Shown piece by piece: positions 43,218-51,947 of a stretch of 64,000 nucleotides of DNA (position 1 is its first letter; every line of letters starts with the position of its first letter). The position numbers and the translations under genes are program-made. Origin of the DNA: Plut-88900 sp965116945 (GTDB lineage: Bacteria > Chloroflexota > Dehalococcoidia > Plut-88900); NCBI GenBank assembly GCA_965116945.1, contig OZ220734.1, positions 682,001 to 746,000 of the forward strand. Direction: 5' to 3'. Under the pieces are notes generated by a model. That model had not been told where the DNA came from, did no database searches, and was given only the letters and a program-made list of their open reading frames with translations.

Positions 43218-44030
43218 ATGGGTGAACTAGATGGCAAGGTGGCGATAGTTACGGGGGCGGGGAGGCTGCGGGGAATAGGGAGGGCTGCGGCGGTTGCCCT
43301 GGCGGAGCTGGGTGCCGACGTGGTGCCTACGGGAACGGGCCGGGACCCGTCCCGCTACCCGGAGGCGGAGAAGGCTATCGGGTGGAAGGACATCGAGAGC
43401 ACGGCCGAGCAGGTGAGGGCGCTCGGGCGGAGGGCCCTGCCGCTGGTGGTGGATGTGGCTGATGCCGACGACGTGGCGGAGATGGTTGAAAAGACGGTGA
43501 AGGAGCTGGGTCGGGTGGACATCCTGATCAACAATGCAGCGTTCGCACGGGGCCCGGACCGCGTGCCTACCATCGAGATGGATGACGACATATTTCAGAA
43601 GGTGGTGGATATCAAGATAAGGGGCACGTACCTGTGCACGAAGGCCGTGGCCAAGGTGCTTATCGCCCAGGGGCAGGGCGGGAAGGTGGTTAACGTGGCG
43701 TCTGTGGCGGGGAAGTCGGGGTCGGAGGATACGCTGGCCTACTGCGCGGCCAATTTCGCGCAGGTGGGGATGACACAGACGCTGGCCCGGGAGCTGGGGC
43801 AATTCAACGTGAACGTCAACTGCGTATGCCCGGGCTGGGTGGACACATCCCGACTTGACCACTTAATGGTTGGGGACTGGTTTGACAGGATGGCGATGGA
43901 GACGCCGATTCGCCGCAACGGGACGGACGAGGAGGTCGGGGAATTTGTGGCCTACCTTTGCACCAAGGCGGCGTCGTGGATCCACGGCCAGTCCATAAAC
44001 ATGGACGGCGGTGCGTTCATGACGCACTAG
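43218..44030 (+). CDS. SDR-family oxidoreductase
   Basis: 270 residues from ATG 43218, supported by GGAGGA eight bases upstream. The coenzyme motif T-G-A-G-R-L-R-G-I-G-R has a two-residue insertion relative to T-G-x3-G-x-G. N-N-A-A, the catalytic-serine region V-A-S-V-A-G-K-S-G and the Y-C-A-A-N motif follow. The usual Y-x-x-x-K lysine is asparagine (Y-C-A-A-N-F), so the catalytic lysine is missing at the normal place. The C-terminus I-N-M-D-G-G is typical. A CTAG at 44027-44030 supplies the stop of this gene and of the convergent carboxylase gene. Confidence 0.85.
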   Translation: MGELDGKVAIVTGAGRLRGIGRAAAVALAELGADVVPTGTGRDPSRYPEAEKAIGWKDIESTAEQVRALGRRALPLVVDVADADDVAEMVEKTVKELGRVDILINNAAFARGPDRVPTIEMDDDIFQKVVDIKIRGTYLCTKAVAKVLIAQGQGGKVVNVASVAGKSGSEDTLAYCAANFAQVGMTQTLARELGQFNVNVNCVCPGWVDTSRLDHLMVGDWFDRMAMETPIRRNGTDEEVGEFVAYLCTKAASWIHGQSINMDGGAFMTH

Positions 44031-46044
44031 GAGGCGGCGGGCTCAAGTTCGAGCAGCACTGCGCCCTTCATCACCTGCATCCCGGCTTCGCAGGAGACCC
44101 GGGCCACGACGCCGTCGTAAGGGGCGGTGATATGGTGTTCCATCTTCATGGCTTCCAGGACCACCAAGGTCTGCCGCGCCGAGACCTCCTCACCTTCCTT
44201 GACGCGAACCTGCGCTACCACACCCGGAAGGTGGGCTGCAATCTCGGTCTCAGTGCCGGGGCCTGCCGCCTGTGCGCCGCCTGCACCCGTATAGATCTGG
44301 CCGGGTCTGGCCAAGAGGTAGTCGGCGTTGTTGTAGTGGACGAGCAGGCCATCGTCAGTGGGAGAGACTTCGATGGGCCAGGTGTTTTCGTCGACGGTCG
44401 CGAGGGTGCGGCCATCCGGGGTTAGGGAGAGGGACAGGTCGAAGGAGGTGTCTGGTGTCTGGACGTTCCAGGCAAGGGCGCCGGGCTTGTTGGACACATT
44501 GGCGGTTACGCTGCCACCGGAGTGGATGAAGGGGTAGACCATTCCGTGCCTGCCCATGCGCCAGGCGCCGGGCCTACTCCAGACATCCCCCGCCACTCGG
44601 TTGTCCTGGGTCGATTCGTAGCCAGCTAATCCTGAGGAGACGAGTTGGTGGGCTATAGCAGAGGCGAGGGCCTGGATGGGGAGCTCGCCGGCAGGGATGA
44701 GGGCGGGTTCAATGCTGCGGCCTACGTACTCGGTGTCAATTGCGCCGGATTCGAAGTCTGGGTCGTTGGCAATGACCCGGAGCATCTGGAGGTTGGAAGG
44801 GACACCGGAAACAACGTAGGCGTCAAGGGTATCGCGGAGGCGTCGGACGGCCTGGGATCGGTCCTCGCCATAAACGGCGATCTTGGCGAGGAGGGAGTCG
44901 TAGAAGACGGGTACTTCGAAGCCTTCGTAGACGCCGACATCGTGGCGGACCCAGGGGAGGGAGGGGGGGCGAAGCGGGCGAGGGGACCAGCACCGGGCAT
45001 GTAACCCGCGCCGGGGTCTTCTGCGTAGACTCGGGCTTCTATCGAGTGGCCCCGGGACCGGACGTCCGACTTGGTGATGGGTAGTTTCTCTCCTGAGGCG
45101 GCGAGAAGTTGCAGACGGACGAGGTCAAGACCCGTGACCCACTCGGTGACGGGGTGTTCGACCTGGAGTCGAGGGTTTACTTCGAGGAAGTAGAAATTGC
45201 CGTCCGCGTCCAAAAGGAACTCAACAGTCCCGGCGTTGGTGTAGTCGACGGCGGCGGCAAGGGCGATGGCGGAATTTTCAAGGCCTTCCCGGATCTCTGG
45301 GGTGACGGCAACGGAGGGGGTTTCCTCGATTACTTTCTGGAACCGGCGTTGCACTGAGCATTCACGTTCCCCGAGGCTGAGGAGGTTGCCATGGGAGTCG
45401 CCGATGATCTGCACCTCGATGTGGCGTGGCCGGACGACGTGTTTTTCGAGGATGACGGTGTCGTTGCCGAAAGAGGAGAGGGCTTCGCGTCGGGCGCCGG
45501 CCATGGCCTCTTCGAGTTCACCTGACTCCGAGACGGTACGCATACCGCGGCCTCCGCCTCCAAAGGCGGCTTTGATCAGGACGGGGTAGCCAATCTCCTC
45601 GGCCCTTTGTGTGATTTCCTCGGGGCTGAGGCCTTCGACATAGTAGCCTGGGACCACGGGGACACCCGCTTCCTGGGCGCGCTTCTTGGCCTCGGACTTG
45701 TCCCCGAGGAGTCGGAGGATGTTAGGGGAGGGGCCGATAAAGACGATGCCGGCAGCGGCACAGGCCTCGGCGAAGCTGGGGTTTTCGGAGAGGAAACCGT
45801 AGCCGGGGTGGACCGCCTGGGCTCCGGTGCTGAGGGCAGCGGAGACTACGGCATCAATGTTTAGATAACTGTCTGTTGCGGGCCCCGGGCCTACGTGGAC
45901 GGCCTCGTCGGCGAAGCGAACGTGGAGGGCGTCACGGTCGGCGTCGGAGTAGACAGCTACGGTAGAGATGCCCATGTCCCGGCAGGTGCGCATGACGCGT
46001 ACGGCGATCTCGCCGCGGTTGGCTATTAGGACCTTGTCAAACAT
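44027..46044 (-). pseudogene. Acyl-CoA carboxylase biotin carboxylase/BCCP subunit, frameshifted
   Basis: The first part (46044 down to about 44970) is biotin carboxylase: M-F-D-K-V-L-I-A-N-R-G-E-I-A-V-R, the ATP-grasp motif G-G-G-G-R-G-M-R, E-K-H-V-V-R-P-R-H-I-E-V-Q, and E-V-N-P-R-L-Q-V-E-H. The frame is lost at seven consecutive G (plus strand, 44963-44969). Adding one base there restores S-L-P-W-V-R-H-D-V-G-V-Y-E-G and runs on through M-L-R-V-I-A-N-D to the biotinyl domain, with E-A-M-K-M-E near the end. Together this is a complete propionyl/acetyl/methylcrotonyl-CoA carboxylase alpha subunit. Without correction the alpha subunit would lack its biotin. A sequencing error in the homopolymer, a real mutation or slippage are all possible. 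Confidence 0.85.
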
Positions 46045-46066
46045 AGAAGTCGCTTTCTGGTAGGGG

Positions 46067-47701
46067 TCACATCCGGAAGACACCGAAACGGGTGTCGGGA
46101 ACGGGTGCATTGAGGGCGGCTGAGATGCCGAGGGCGAGGACCATGCGGGTATCGGCAGGGTCAATGATGCCGTCGTCCCAGAGTCGGGCAGTAGAGTAGT
46201 AGGGGCTGCCCTCGGTCTCGTAGTGTTCCAGAATAGGGGCTTTGAACTCGTCCTGTTCCTCCTGGGTCATGGATTCGCCCTTGACCTTCAGGTTGTCCAT
46301 GCGGAGGGTGAGCAGTGTATTGGCCGCCTCCCGGCCACCCATAACCGAGATGCGGGCGTTGGGCCACATCCAGAGCTGCCGGGAGTTGTAGGCGCGGCCA
46401 CACATGCCGAAATTACCGGCCCCGAAGGAGCCGCCGAAAATCAAGGTGAATTTCGGGACCTGGGCGTTGGAAACGGCCATTACGAGCTTCGCGCCGTCCT
46501 TGGCCAGGCCGCGGTTTTCGTACTCCTTGCCAACCATGAAGCCGGTGATGTTCTGCATGAAGAGCAGGGGCACCTTGCGCTGGCAGCAGAGCTCCACGAA
46601 GTGGGCGCCCTTCTGGGAGGATTCGGAGAAGAGGATGCCGTTGTTGGCGACTATGCCGATGGGGTAGCCCATGACCCGGCCGAAACCGCAGATGAGGGAA
46701 TCGCCGTAGAGGGCTTTGAACTCCTGGAATTCTGAGCCGTCCACGAGGCGGGCTATCACTTCCCGGGTGTCGATAATGGTGCGGAGGTCCTTGGGGAGGA
46801 GGCCGTAAATCTCCTCGGGGTCATAGGCGGGGGGGCGGGGCGGGGTGAGTTCCCACGGGAGCTCCTTCTTCATGGGGATCCCGGAGACTATCTCGCGGGT
46901 GATAGCAATGGCTTCCTCGTCGTTGGCGGCGTAGTGGTCAGAGACACCGGAGATGCGGGTGTGGACATCGGCGCCGCCGAGCTCTTCGACTGTGACCTCC
47001 TCACCGGTGGCGGCCTTCACGAGGGCAGGGCCGCCGATGAAGATGGAGCCCGTACCCTTGACGATTATTGACTCGTCGGCGATGGCGGGGACGTAAGCGC
47101 CTCCGGCGGTGCAGAAGCCCATGACCACCGCGATCTGGGCGATGCCCTGGGCGGACATAACAGATTCGTTGTAGAAGACCCGGCCAAAGTGCTCCTTGTC
47201 GGGGAAAACGTCGGCCTGAAGGGGAAGGAAAGCGCCTGCAGAATCGACGAGGTAGATGCACGGGAGCCGGTTTTGAAGGGCGATCTCCTGGGCGCGGAGG
47301 TGCTTCTTGACGGTGAGGGGGTAGTAGGCACCGGCCTTCACGGTAGCGTCGTTGGCCATGATCATGCACTCGCGGCCGCTGACGACCCCTATGCCCGTGA
47401 CGATGCCCGCAGAATGGGCCTGACCGTCGTACATTTCCCAGGCGGCCAGGGGGCTGAGTTCCATGAAGGGCCGGTCGTGGTCGAGAAGCATGTCAATGCG
47501 CTCGCGGGCGGTCATCTTGCCGCGGGCCTTGTGGCGGGCGACGGAGGCCTCGGGGCCACCCTTTTTCACGACCTCCAGCCGTTCCTTAAGCTGTTCCAAG
47601 AGGCCGATCTGGTGGGCCTTGTTCTCCTGGAATTCGGGGGACTTGGTGTCCACGTAGCTACGTATGACGTTGAATTTTCGTTCGTCGGTGGCAATGACCA
47701 C
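46067..47701 (-). CDS. Acyl-CoA carboxylase carboxyltransferase subunit (MCC/PCC beta-like)
   Basis: 544 residues, a complete carboxyltransferase of the biotin-dependent acyl-CoA carboxylase type: A-R-G-K-M-T-A-R-E-R-I-D, Y-L-V-D-S-A-G-A-F-L-P-L-Q, C-T-A-G-G-A-Y-V-P-A-I-A-D-E and F-G-G-S-F-G-A-G-N-F-G-M-C-G-R. The Q-N-I-T-G-F-M-V-G-K-E-Y-E and M-G-G-R-E-A-A-N-T-L blocks resemble methylcrotonyl-CoA carboxylase beta more than propionyl-CoA carboxylase. The conclusion on substrate is tentative. It is upstream of the frameshifted alpha gene, 22 bases apart, as the first gene of the operon. Confidence 0.92.
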   Translation of the reverse strand: MVIATDERKFNVIRSYVDTKSPEFQENKAHQIGLLEQLKERLEVVKKGGPEASVARHKARGKMTARERIDMLLDHDRPFMELSPLAAWEMYDGQAHSAGIVTGIGVVSGRECMIMANDATVKAGAYYPLTVKKHLRAQEIALQNRLPCIYLVDSAGAFLPLQADVFPDKEHFGRVFYNESVMSAQGIAQIAVVMGFCTAGGAYVPAIADESIIVKGTGSIFIGGPALVKAATGEEVTVEELGGADVHTRISGVSDHYAANDEEAIAITREIVSGIPMKKELPWELTPPRPPAYDPEEIYGLLPKDLRTIIDTREVIARLVDGSEFQEFKALYGDSLICGFGRVMGYPIGIVANNGILFSESSQKGAHFVELCCQRKVPLLFMQNITGFMVGKEYENRGLAKDGAKLVMAVSNAQVPKFTLIFGGSFGAGNFGMCGRAYNSRQLWMWPNARISVMGGREAANTLLTLRMDNLKVKGESMTQEEQDEFKAPILEHYETEGSPYYSTARLWDDGIIDPADTRMVLALGISAALNAPVPDTRFGVFRM

Positions 47702-47762
47702 GATAGATTCTCCTTTAACAAAGCGGACTTACGACACGTTAGGGTCGAGTCCGCCGGAGGAA

Positions 47763-47792
47763 ATGGTAAGTATGGTGTTGATAGGGTGTCAA
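47763..47792 (-). promoter_or_regulatory. Predicted promoter for the carboxylase operon
   Basis: On the minus strand TTGACA (47792-47787) is followed by 18 bases and TACCAT (47768-47763), about 60 bases before the carboxyltransferase ATG. The divergent amidohydrolase gene starts 84 bases away on the other side. Confidence 0.4.
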
Positions 47793-47875
47793 GTTTGTGA
47801 AAGATAAGAAGAAAGAGCCAAAGGAGCGTGTGCTATGCTTCCCTCACCTTGTGGGAACCGGGAGGAGGAATCCCC

Positions 47876-49402
47876 ATGACTTCTTCGATAGTCCACGGCA
47901 GGTATCTCATTACGAAGGCCTCGGGGCCCGAGACCGAGGTGTTGGAACACGGTGCAGTCTATGAGCGCGACGGGGTGGTGGAGGAGGTTGGGCTGGTCGG
48001 GGAACTGAGGAGTCGACACCCGGATGTGCCCGTACTTGGCGGCGACGAATACCTGGTAATGCCGGGGTTGGTTAATGCCCATCATCACGGCAAAGGTGTA
48101 AGCCCCTTGATGAAGGGCAGCCTGGACGACCACCTGGAGTACTGGATGGCAGACTCCTGGGGCCGGAAGCCCGTGGACATGTACCTGGACACCCTGTATG
48201 CGTGCATGAAGATGCTGCGTTCCGGGGTTACGACGGTGATGTTCAACCTGAGCCCTGGGGCAGCGGCTGAAGTATCCGAAGACTGCAAGAAGGCGCTTAC
48301 CGCGTTCGCTGATGCGGGTATGAGGGTCAACTTCTCGCTGTACGTGGAGAGCCAGTACCGGATCGTAGCGGAGGATGAGTCCGTGTTTCTGAGTCGTCTG
48401 CCGTCGGACCTGGCGGCACGGGCCAAGGAGGTGCTGGACGACGAGCTCATTACTGATGACGACTACATCGCTCTCAGCGAGTCATTACACCAGTCGGACC
48501 ACGACGGAGAGTTCGTCAAGGTGATGCTATCGCCGGCGAATGCGCACTGGTGCTCGGATGCTCTGCTGGAGAGGATGAGGGCGTCGGCTGACAAGCTGGG
48601 GACGGGCCTGCACGTTCACCTTGTGGAAAGCGTGTATGAAAAGCTGATCGGCCTGAAGCTGTACGGTAAGTCGGCGCTGGCACACCTGGATGATTTGGGG
48701 TTCCTCGGGCCGGATGTGTCGTTGGCACATGCGGTGTGGCTAACGGGTGCGGACATGGACCTGGTCAAGGAGCGGGGAGTCCACGTTTGCACGAACCCGA
48801 GCTCCAACCTGCGGCTGAGGACGGGCATAGCCCCGGTGGCGGAGATGGCGGCCCGGGGGTTGAACCTGGCGCTGGGCACGGACAGCACTTCGATAAACGA
48901 GGACGAGGACTTCTTGCAGGAGATGAGGCTGGCGCACCGGCTGCACCGGAACCCGGGGGTCAACTCCACGACGCTGACCGCCGACAAGATCGTGAGCATG
49001 GCCACGCAGGGCGGGGCCCGGGCCACGATGTTCGAAGATGTCGGGGCTCTGGAGCCGGGAAAGAAGGCCGATCTGATAACCATTAAATTGTCCAGCATTA
49101 CGGAGCCCTACCTGGACCCGGAAGCGCCGCTTATCGATGCCCTGATCTACAAGGCAAGGGCCACGGACGTGGACACGGTGATGATCGGGGGTCGGGTGAT
49201 GGTGGAGGGTGGTCGGGTGGCGAGTGTGGACGAAGGGCGGATGCTGGAGAACCTGAAGGCGGAACTTGCGCGGCCGCTGTCGGAAGAGGACAAGGCGCGG
49301 CGTCGTACGGCGGAGGAGTTGAAACCGTACATCAAGAGGTTCTACGAAGCATGGGAGCCGGAGCAGGACAAGCCGTTCTATGTGTTTAACAATATGGAGT
49401 AG
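47876..49402 (+). CDS. Amidohydrolase/deaminase (SsnA/AtzA/TrzN-like)
   Basis: 508 residues from ATG 47876, chosen for the strong GGAGGAGG upstream; a longer in-frame lead has no site. Metal ligands: G-L-V-N-A-H-H-H-G-K-G (HxH), H-V-H-L-V-E-S, S-L-A-H-A-V-W-L and L-G-T-D-S-T-S. This set matches the mononuclear aminohydrolase group that includes S-adenosylhomocysteine deaminase, guanine deaminase and the triazine hydrolases. It cannot be resolved further. The CoA transferase gene follows after 3 bases, so they form an operon divergent from the carboxylase genes. Confidence 0.9.
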   Translation: MTSSIVHGRYLITKASGPETEVLEHGAVYERDGVVEEVGLVGELRSRHPDVPVLGGDEYLVMPGLVNAHHHGKGVSPLMKGSLDDHLEYWMADSWGRKPVDMYLDTLYACMKMLRSGVTTVMFNLSPGAAAEVSEDCKKALTAFADAGMRVNFSLYVESQYRIVAEDESVFLSRLPSDLAARAKEVLDDELITDDDYIALSESLHQSDHDGEFVKVMLSPANAHWCSDALLERMRASADKLGTGLHVHLVESVYEKLIGLKLYGKSALAHLDDLGFLGPDVSLAHAVWLTGADMDLVKERGVHVCTNPSSNLRLRTGIAPVAEMAARGLNLALGTDSTSINEDEDFLQEMRLAHRLHRNPGVNSTTLTADKIVSMATQGGARATMFEDVGALEPGKKADLITIKLSSITEPYLDPEAPLIDALIYKARATDVDTVMIGGRVMVEGGRVASVDEGRMLENLKAELARPLSEEDKARRRTAEELKPYIKRFYEAWEPEQDKPFYVFNNME

Positions 49403-49405
49403 GGG

Positions 49406-50632
49406 ATGCCCGGCGTTCTTGAAGGAATAAAGGTCGTCGACTTAGCGTCGATGTGGGCCGCGCCGCTTATCGGGGCGTACCTGGCCGACCAGGGCGCGGA
49501 GGTTATCAAGGTCGAGCCACTTTGGGGTGACCAGGCCCGACGCACGTTTAGCACCCCACCTCTGCCCAACGGGTTGAGCAGGTCGTGGCTGGTGGCGGGG
49601 CGGGGGAAGAAGGGCATAGCAGTCGATATATCCAAGCCCGAGGGAAAGGAGATTGTCTATGCGCTGGTCGGACGGTCAGACGTGCTGATTACCAATTTTC
49701 GGCCTCCCGTGGCACGACGCCTGGGCTATGACTACGAGAGCCTGCGAGCAGTCAACAAGGGACTTGTTTATGCAAGAGTCGGGGCGTACGGGGAGAGGGG
49801 GCACTATGCAGAGAAGCGGGGCTATGACCGGATATTCCAGGCGCTTTCTGGAATGATGAGGAAGTCGGGGCCCGAGGGAATACCGAGGAATGCGGGTATC
49901 TGGGCAGCGGATATGTCAGCGCCGTGGGCGATGTGCTACGGGATTGCACTGGCGCTAATGCACAGGGAGAGGACGGGTGAAGGGCAGGAGGTGAGCACGT
50001 CGCTGTTGCAGATGTCGATGGCGATGCAGGCCGTAGACCTGGTGAGGGCGGACTCGGAGGCGGGGGCGGGTGGCGAGTCGGGGGAAGAGTACGCCAACCA
50101 GCCGCTTTACCTGCCTTACGAGTGCTCGGATGGGGAGTGGGTCAACATCGTCGTGATCACCGACAAAGAATTCAGGGGGTTGTGCGAAGCGCTGGAGATA
50201 CCGGATGTGCTGCAAGACGAACGGTTCTCGACGCCACTGGGCCGGATCAAGAACGGCGAGGTGCTGTTCCAGGTCTTGGCGGGAGTGTTTTCGACACGGC
50301 CTCTGGGAGAGTGGCTGAAAACCCTGGAAGAGCACGACGTACCGTGCGCGCCTGTGCTCGGGGCCAATGACGTATTTGACAGTCCGCAGATCAAGGATAA
50401 CGGGTTCATGGCGGAGGTGGACTACCCGGGTATTGGGATGGCTCAGATGATAGATGCTCCTATCAGGCTGCACGACAAACAGGGCGAAGCAGGGGGGAGG
50501 GCCCCGGGGCTGGGGGAGCACACGGAGCAGGTTCTAAGGGAACTGGGCTATTCGGAGGAGCGGATTGAGGAATTGGAGCGGGGTGGGGTGGTGGGGAGGG
50601 GGGCCAGCCCGGAGTTAGAATGTGAAACATGA
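49406..50632 (+). CDS. CaiB/BaiF family (type III) CoA transferase
   Basis: 408 residues. The N-terminus reads L-E-G-I-K-V-V-D-L-A-S-M-W-A-A-P-L-I-G-A-Y-L-A-D and continues G-A-E-V-I-K-V-E. The catalytic aspartate is likely the one in W-A-A-D-M-S-A-P-W-A. The later block E-H-D-V-P-C-A-P-V matches the family's E-x-x-x-P-x-x-x-V region. These enzymes move CoA between organic acids. Co-location with an acyl-CoA carboxylase, SDR and amidohydrolase suggests catabolism of a carboxylic acid or amide. Its stop overlaps the start of the antitoxin gene by ATGA. Confidence 0.92.
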   Translation: MPGVLEGIKVVDLASMWAAPLIGAYLADQGAEVIKVEPLWGDQARRTFSTPPLPNGLSRSWLVAGRGKKGIAVDISKPEGKEIVYALVGRSDVLITNFRPPVARRLGYDYESLRAVNKGLVYARVGAYGERGHYAEKRGYDRIFQALSGMMRKSGPEGIPRNAGIWAADMSAPWAMCYGIALALMHRERTGEGQEVSTSLLQMSMAMQAVDLVRADSEAGAGGESGEEYANQPLYLPYECSDGEWVNIVVITDKEFRGLCEALEIPDVLQDERFSTPLGRIKNGEVLFQVLAGVFSTRPLGEWLKTLEEHDVPCAPVLGANDVFDSPQIKDNGFMAEVDYPGIGMAQMIDAPIRLHDKQGEAGGRAPGLGEHTEQVLRELGYSEERIEELERGGVVGRGASPELECET

Positions 50633-50901
50633 GAGTTACCTATTCAGCCTCGGAGGCCCGGACCCGATTCTCGGAGGTCATGCGAAGAGTGCGAAACGGA
50701 GACACAGTTGTTGTGACCTATCGCGGAGAGCCGGTTGCGGAGATTCGTCCTCTGGAGAAGCGTGCACTGACCCAGGAAGAGTGGGACAAGGAGATGGAGA
50801 GACGAGGAGTGCTTGTCCGGGCGAAGGGACCAAGGAAGCCTTTCAAAGTAGGGAAACCTGTCCCCGGAGCATCGGCCCGATTCTTGGCTGAACGCGACTG
50901 A
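50629..50901 (+). CDS. Phd/YefM-type antitoxin
   Basis: 90 residues. Residues 1-50 (Y-S-A-S-E-A-R-T-R-F-S-E-V-M-R-R-V-R-N-G-D-T-V-V-V-T-Y-R-G-E-P-V-A-E-I-R-P) are a textbook Phd/YefM DNA-binding and dimerisation domain. The rest is a basic toxin-neutralising tail. The ATG lies within the last codons of the CoA transferase gene (ATGA), so translation may be coupled. The stop overlaps the first base of the broken VapC gene in a TGATGG junction. Intact antitoxin with a defective toxin partner. Confidence 0.88.
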   Translation: MRVTYSASEARTRFSEVMRRVRNGDTVVVTYRGEPVAEIRPLEKRALTQEEWDKEMERRGVLVRAKGPRKPFKVGKPVPGASARFLAERD

Positions 50902-51280
50902 TGGCCACAGCCTACGTTGATTCCTCTGCGATTGTAGCCATCGCATTCGCGGAGCGCGGAGGGATCGAGGTTGTACACAGATTGGACGAGTTCACTGATA
51001 TTCGGTCGTAGAATCTCCTAGAGGCTGAAGTGAGGCCGCATATCACAGGGTTGGGGAAGACTTCGATTTCGATGTGCTTGCCAACATCAACTGGATATTC
51101 CCGGACCGATCATTAACCACTGAAATCACTGGGGTACTGGAAGCGGGTTATGTTCGAGGCGCAGACTTGTGGCATATGGCCTCGTCGCTCTACGTGGCGG
51201 CAGATACTGCAGAAGTAACGTTCGTCACTCTAGATGAGCAACAACGTCGAGTTGCGAAAGCCCTCGGGTTCCGGGTGTAG
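50901..51280 (+). pseudogene. VapC-like PIN-domain toxin, inactivated
   Basis: The frame from ATG 50901 gives A-T-A-Y-V-D-S-S-A-I-V-A-I-A-F-A-E-R, the first PIN-domain strand with its metal aspartate. It is interrupted by TAG at 51009-51011. After L-L-E-A-E-V-R the frame changes near 51033-51036. Adding one base restores A-A-Y-H-R-V-G-E-D-F-D-F-D, and the PIN fold continues through L-E-A-G-Y-V-R-G-A-D-L-W-H, V-T-F-V-T-L-D-E-Q-Q and A-L-G-F. Both a nonsense and a frameshift change are needed to explain the locus, so decay is more likely than a single sequencing error. Confidence 0.85.
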
Positions 51281-51286
51281 GGTTTC

Positions 51287-51940
51287 TTAGCAATCCTTCA
51301 CCCCCCGAGCTATGTACGCACACCCGAGCATATAGTCCTGGCGCTCGATTTGGGGGAAGGCCTTTTGCAGTTCGTGGTAGGGTTGGCCCTTGGCGAAGAT
51401 CCTGTTCATTGAACCCCTCACACCTACCCATCGCCACGTCCTGAAGCGTGCCTGGAAGTAGAGGTTGAAGAGCGGCCCCAGGGGACCTTGGGCGTGTTTT
51501 ACGCCACCGTTCACCAATCGGCCGCCTGGGGCCATGGCGTCGATCACTCGGGTGATGGCGGGTGGGGAGATGAGGATTTCCGGCACGAAGTAGGCAAGTA
51601 CGGCGTCGAGAGGGCCGGGGATTTCGACTTCCCGGGCGTCGCCCTGGATGAGGGTGACGTTTTCCCATCCGCTGCGCTCGACCTTCTGCCGGGCAATTTC
51701 GAGCATGTCGGGGCTGAGTTCAACGCCGATGATACGGCCCTCGGGCCCGACGCCATCCCAGAGCTGGTCGAAGCTGAGGCCGGTGCCGCATCCCAGATCG
51801 AGGACCGTTTCTCCGGGCTTCAGGTCCAGGCGTCGGATGGCCTGGGGGCGGATGCGGTCGGAGAAACGTTTGCCTTTGTCATAGTCGGCGGCGTGGATTC
51901 GGTAGCGGTCCTTTTGGACCTGGGCGTCGTAGGTGCTCAT
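51287..51940 (-). CDS. Class I SAM-dependent methyltransferase, tandem paralogue 2
   Basis: 217 residues from ATG 51940. Motif I is V-L-D-L-G-C-G-T-G-L-S, followed by G-V-E-L-S-P-D-M-L-E-I-A and I-Q-G-D-A-R-E-V. The C-terminal part (V-N-G-G-V-K-H-A-Q-G-P-L-G-P-L-F-N-L-Y) matches its neighbour residue for residue in many places, and both are exactly 217 residues long. The G-x-x-H-A-x-G-P-L-G-P-L block suggests a membrane-lipid or quinone-like methyltransferase (UbiE/phospholipid type), but the acceptor is unknown. The start is 7 bases after the stop of its paralogue. Confidence 0.88.
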   Translation of the reverse strand: MSTYDAQVQKDRYRIHAADYDKGKRFSDRIRPQAIRRLDLKPGETVLDLGCGTGLSFDQLWDGVGPEGRIIGVELSPDMLEIARQKVERSGWENVTLIQGDAREVEIPGPLDAVLAYFVPEILISPPAITRVIDAMAPGGRLVNGGVKHAQGPLGPLFNLYFQARFRTWRWVGVRGSMNRIFAKGQPYHELQKAFPQIERQDYMLGCAYIARGVKDC

Positions 51941-51947
51941 GGATAGG

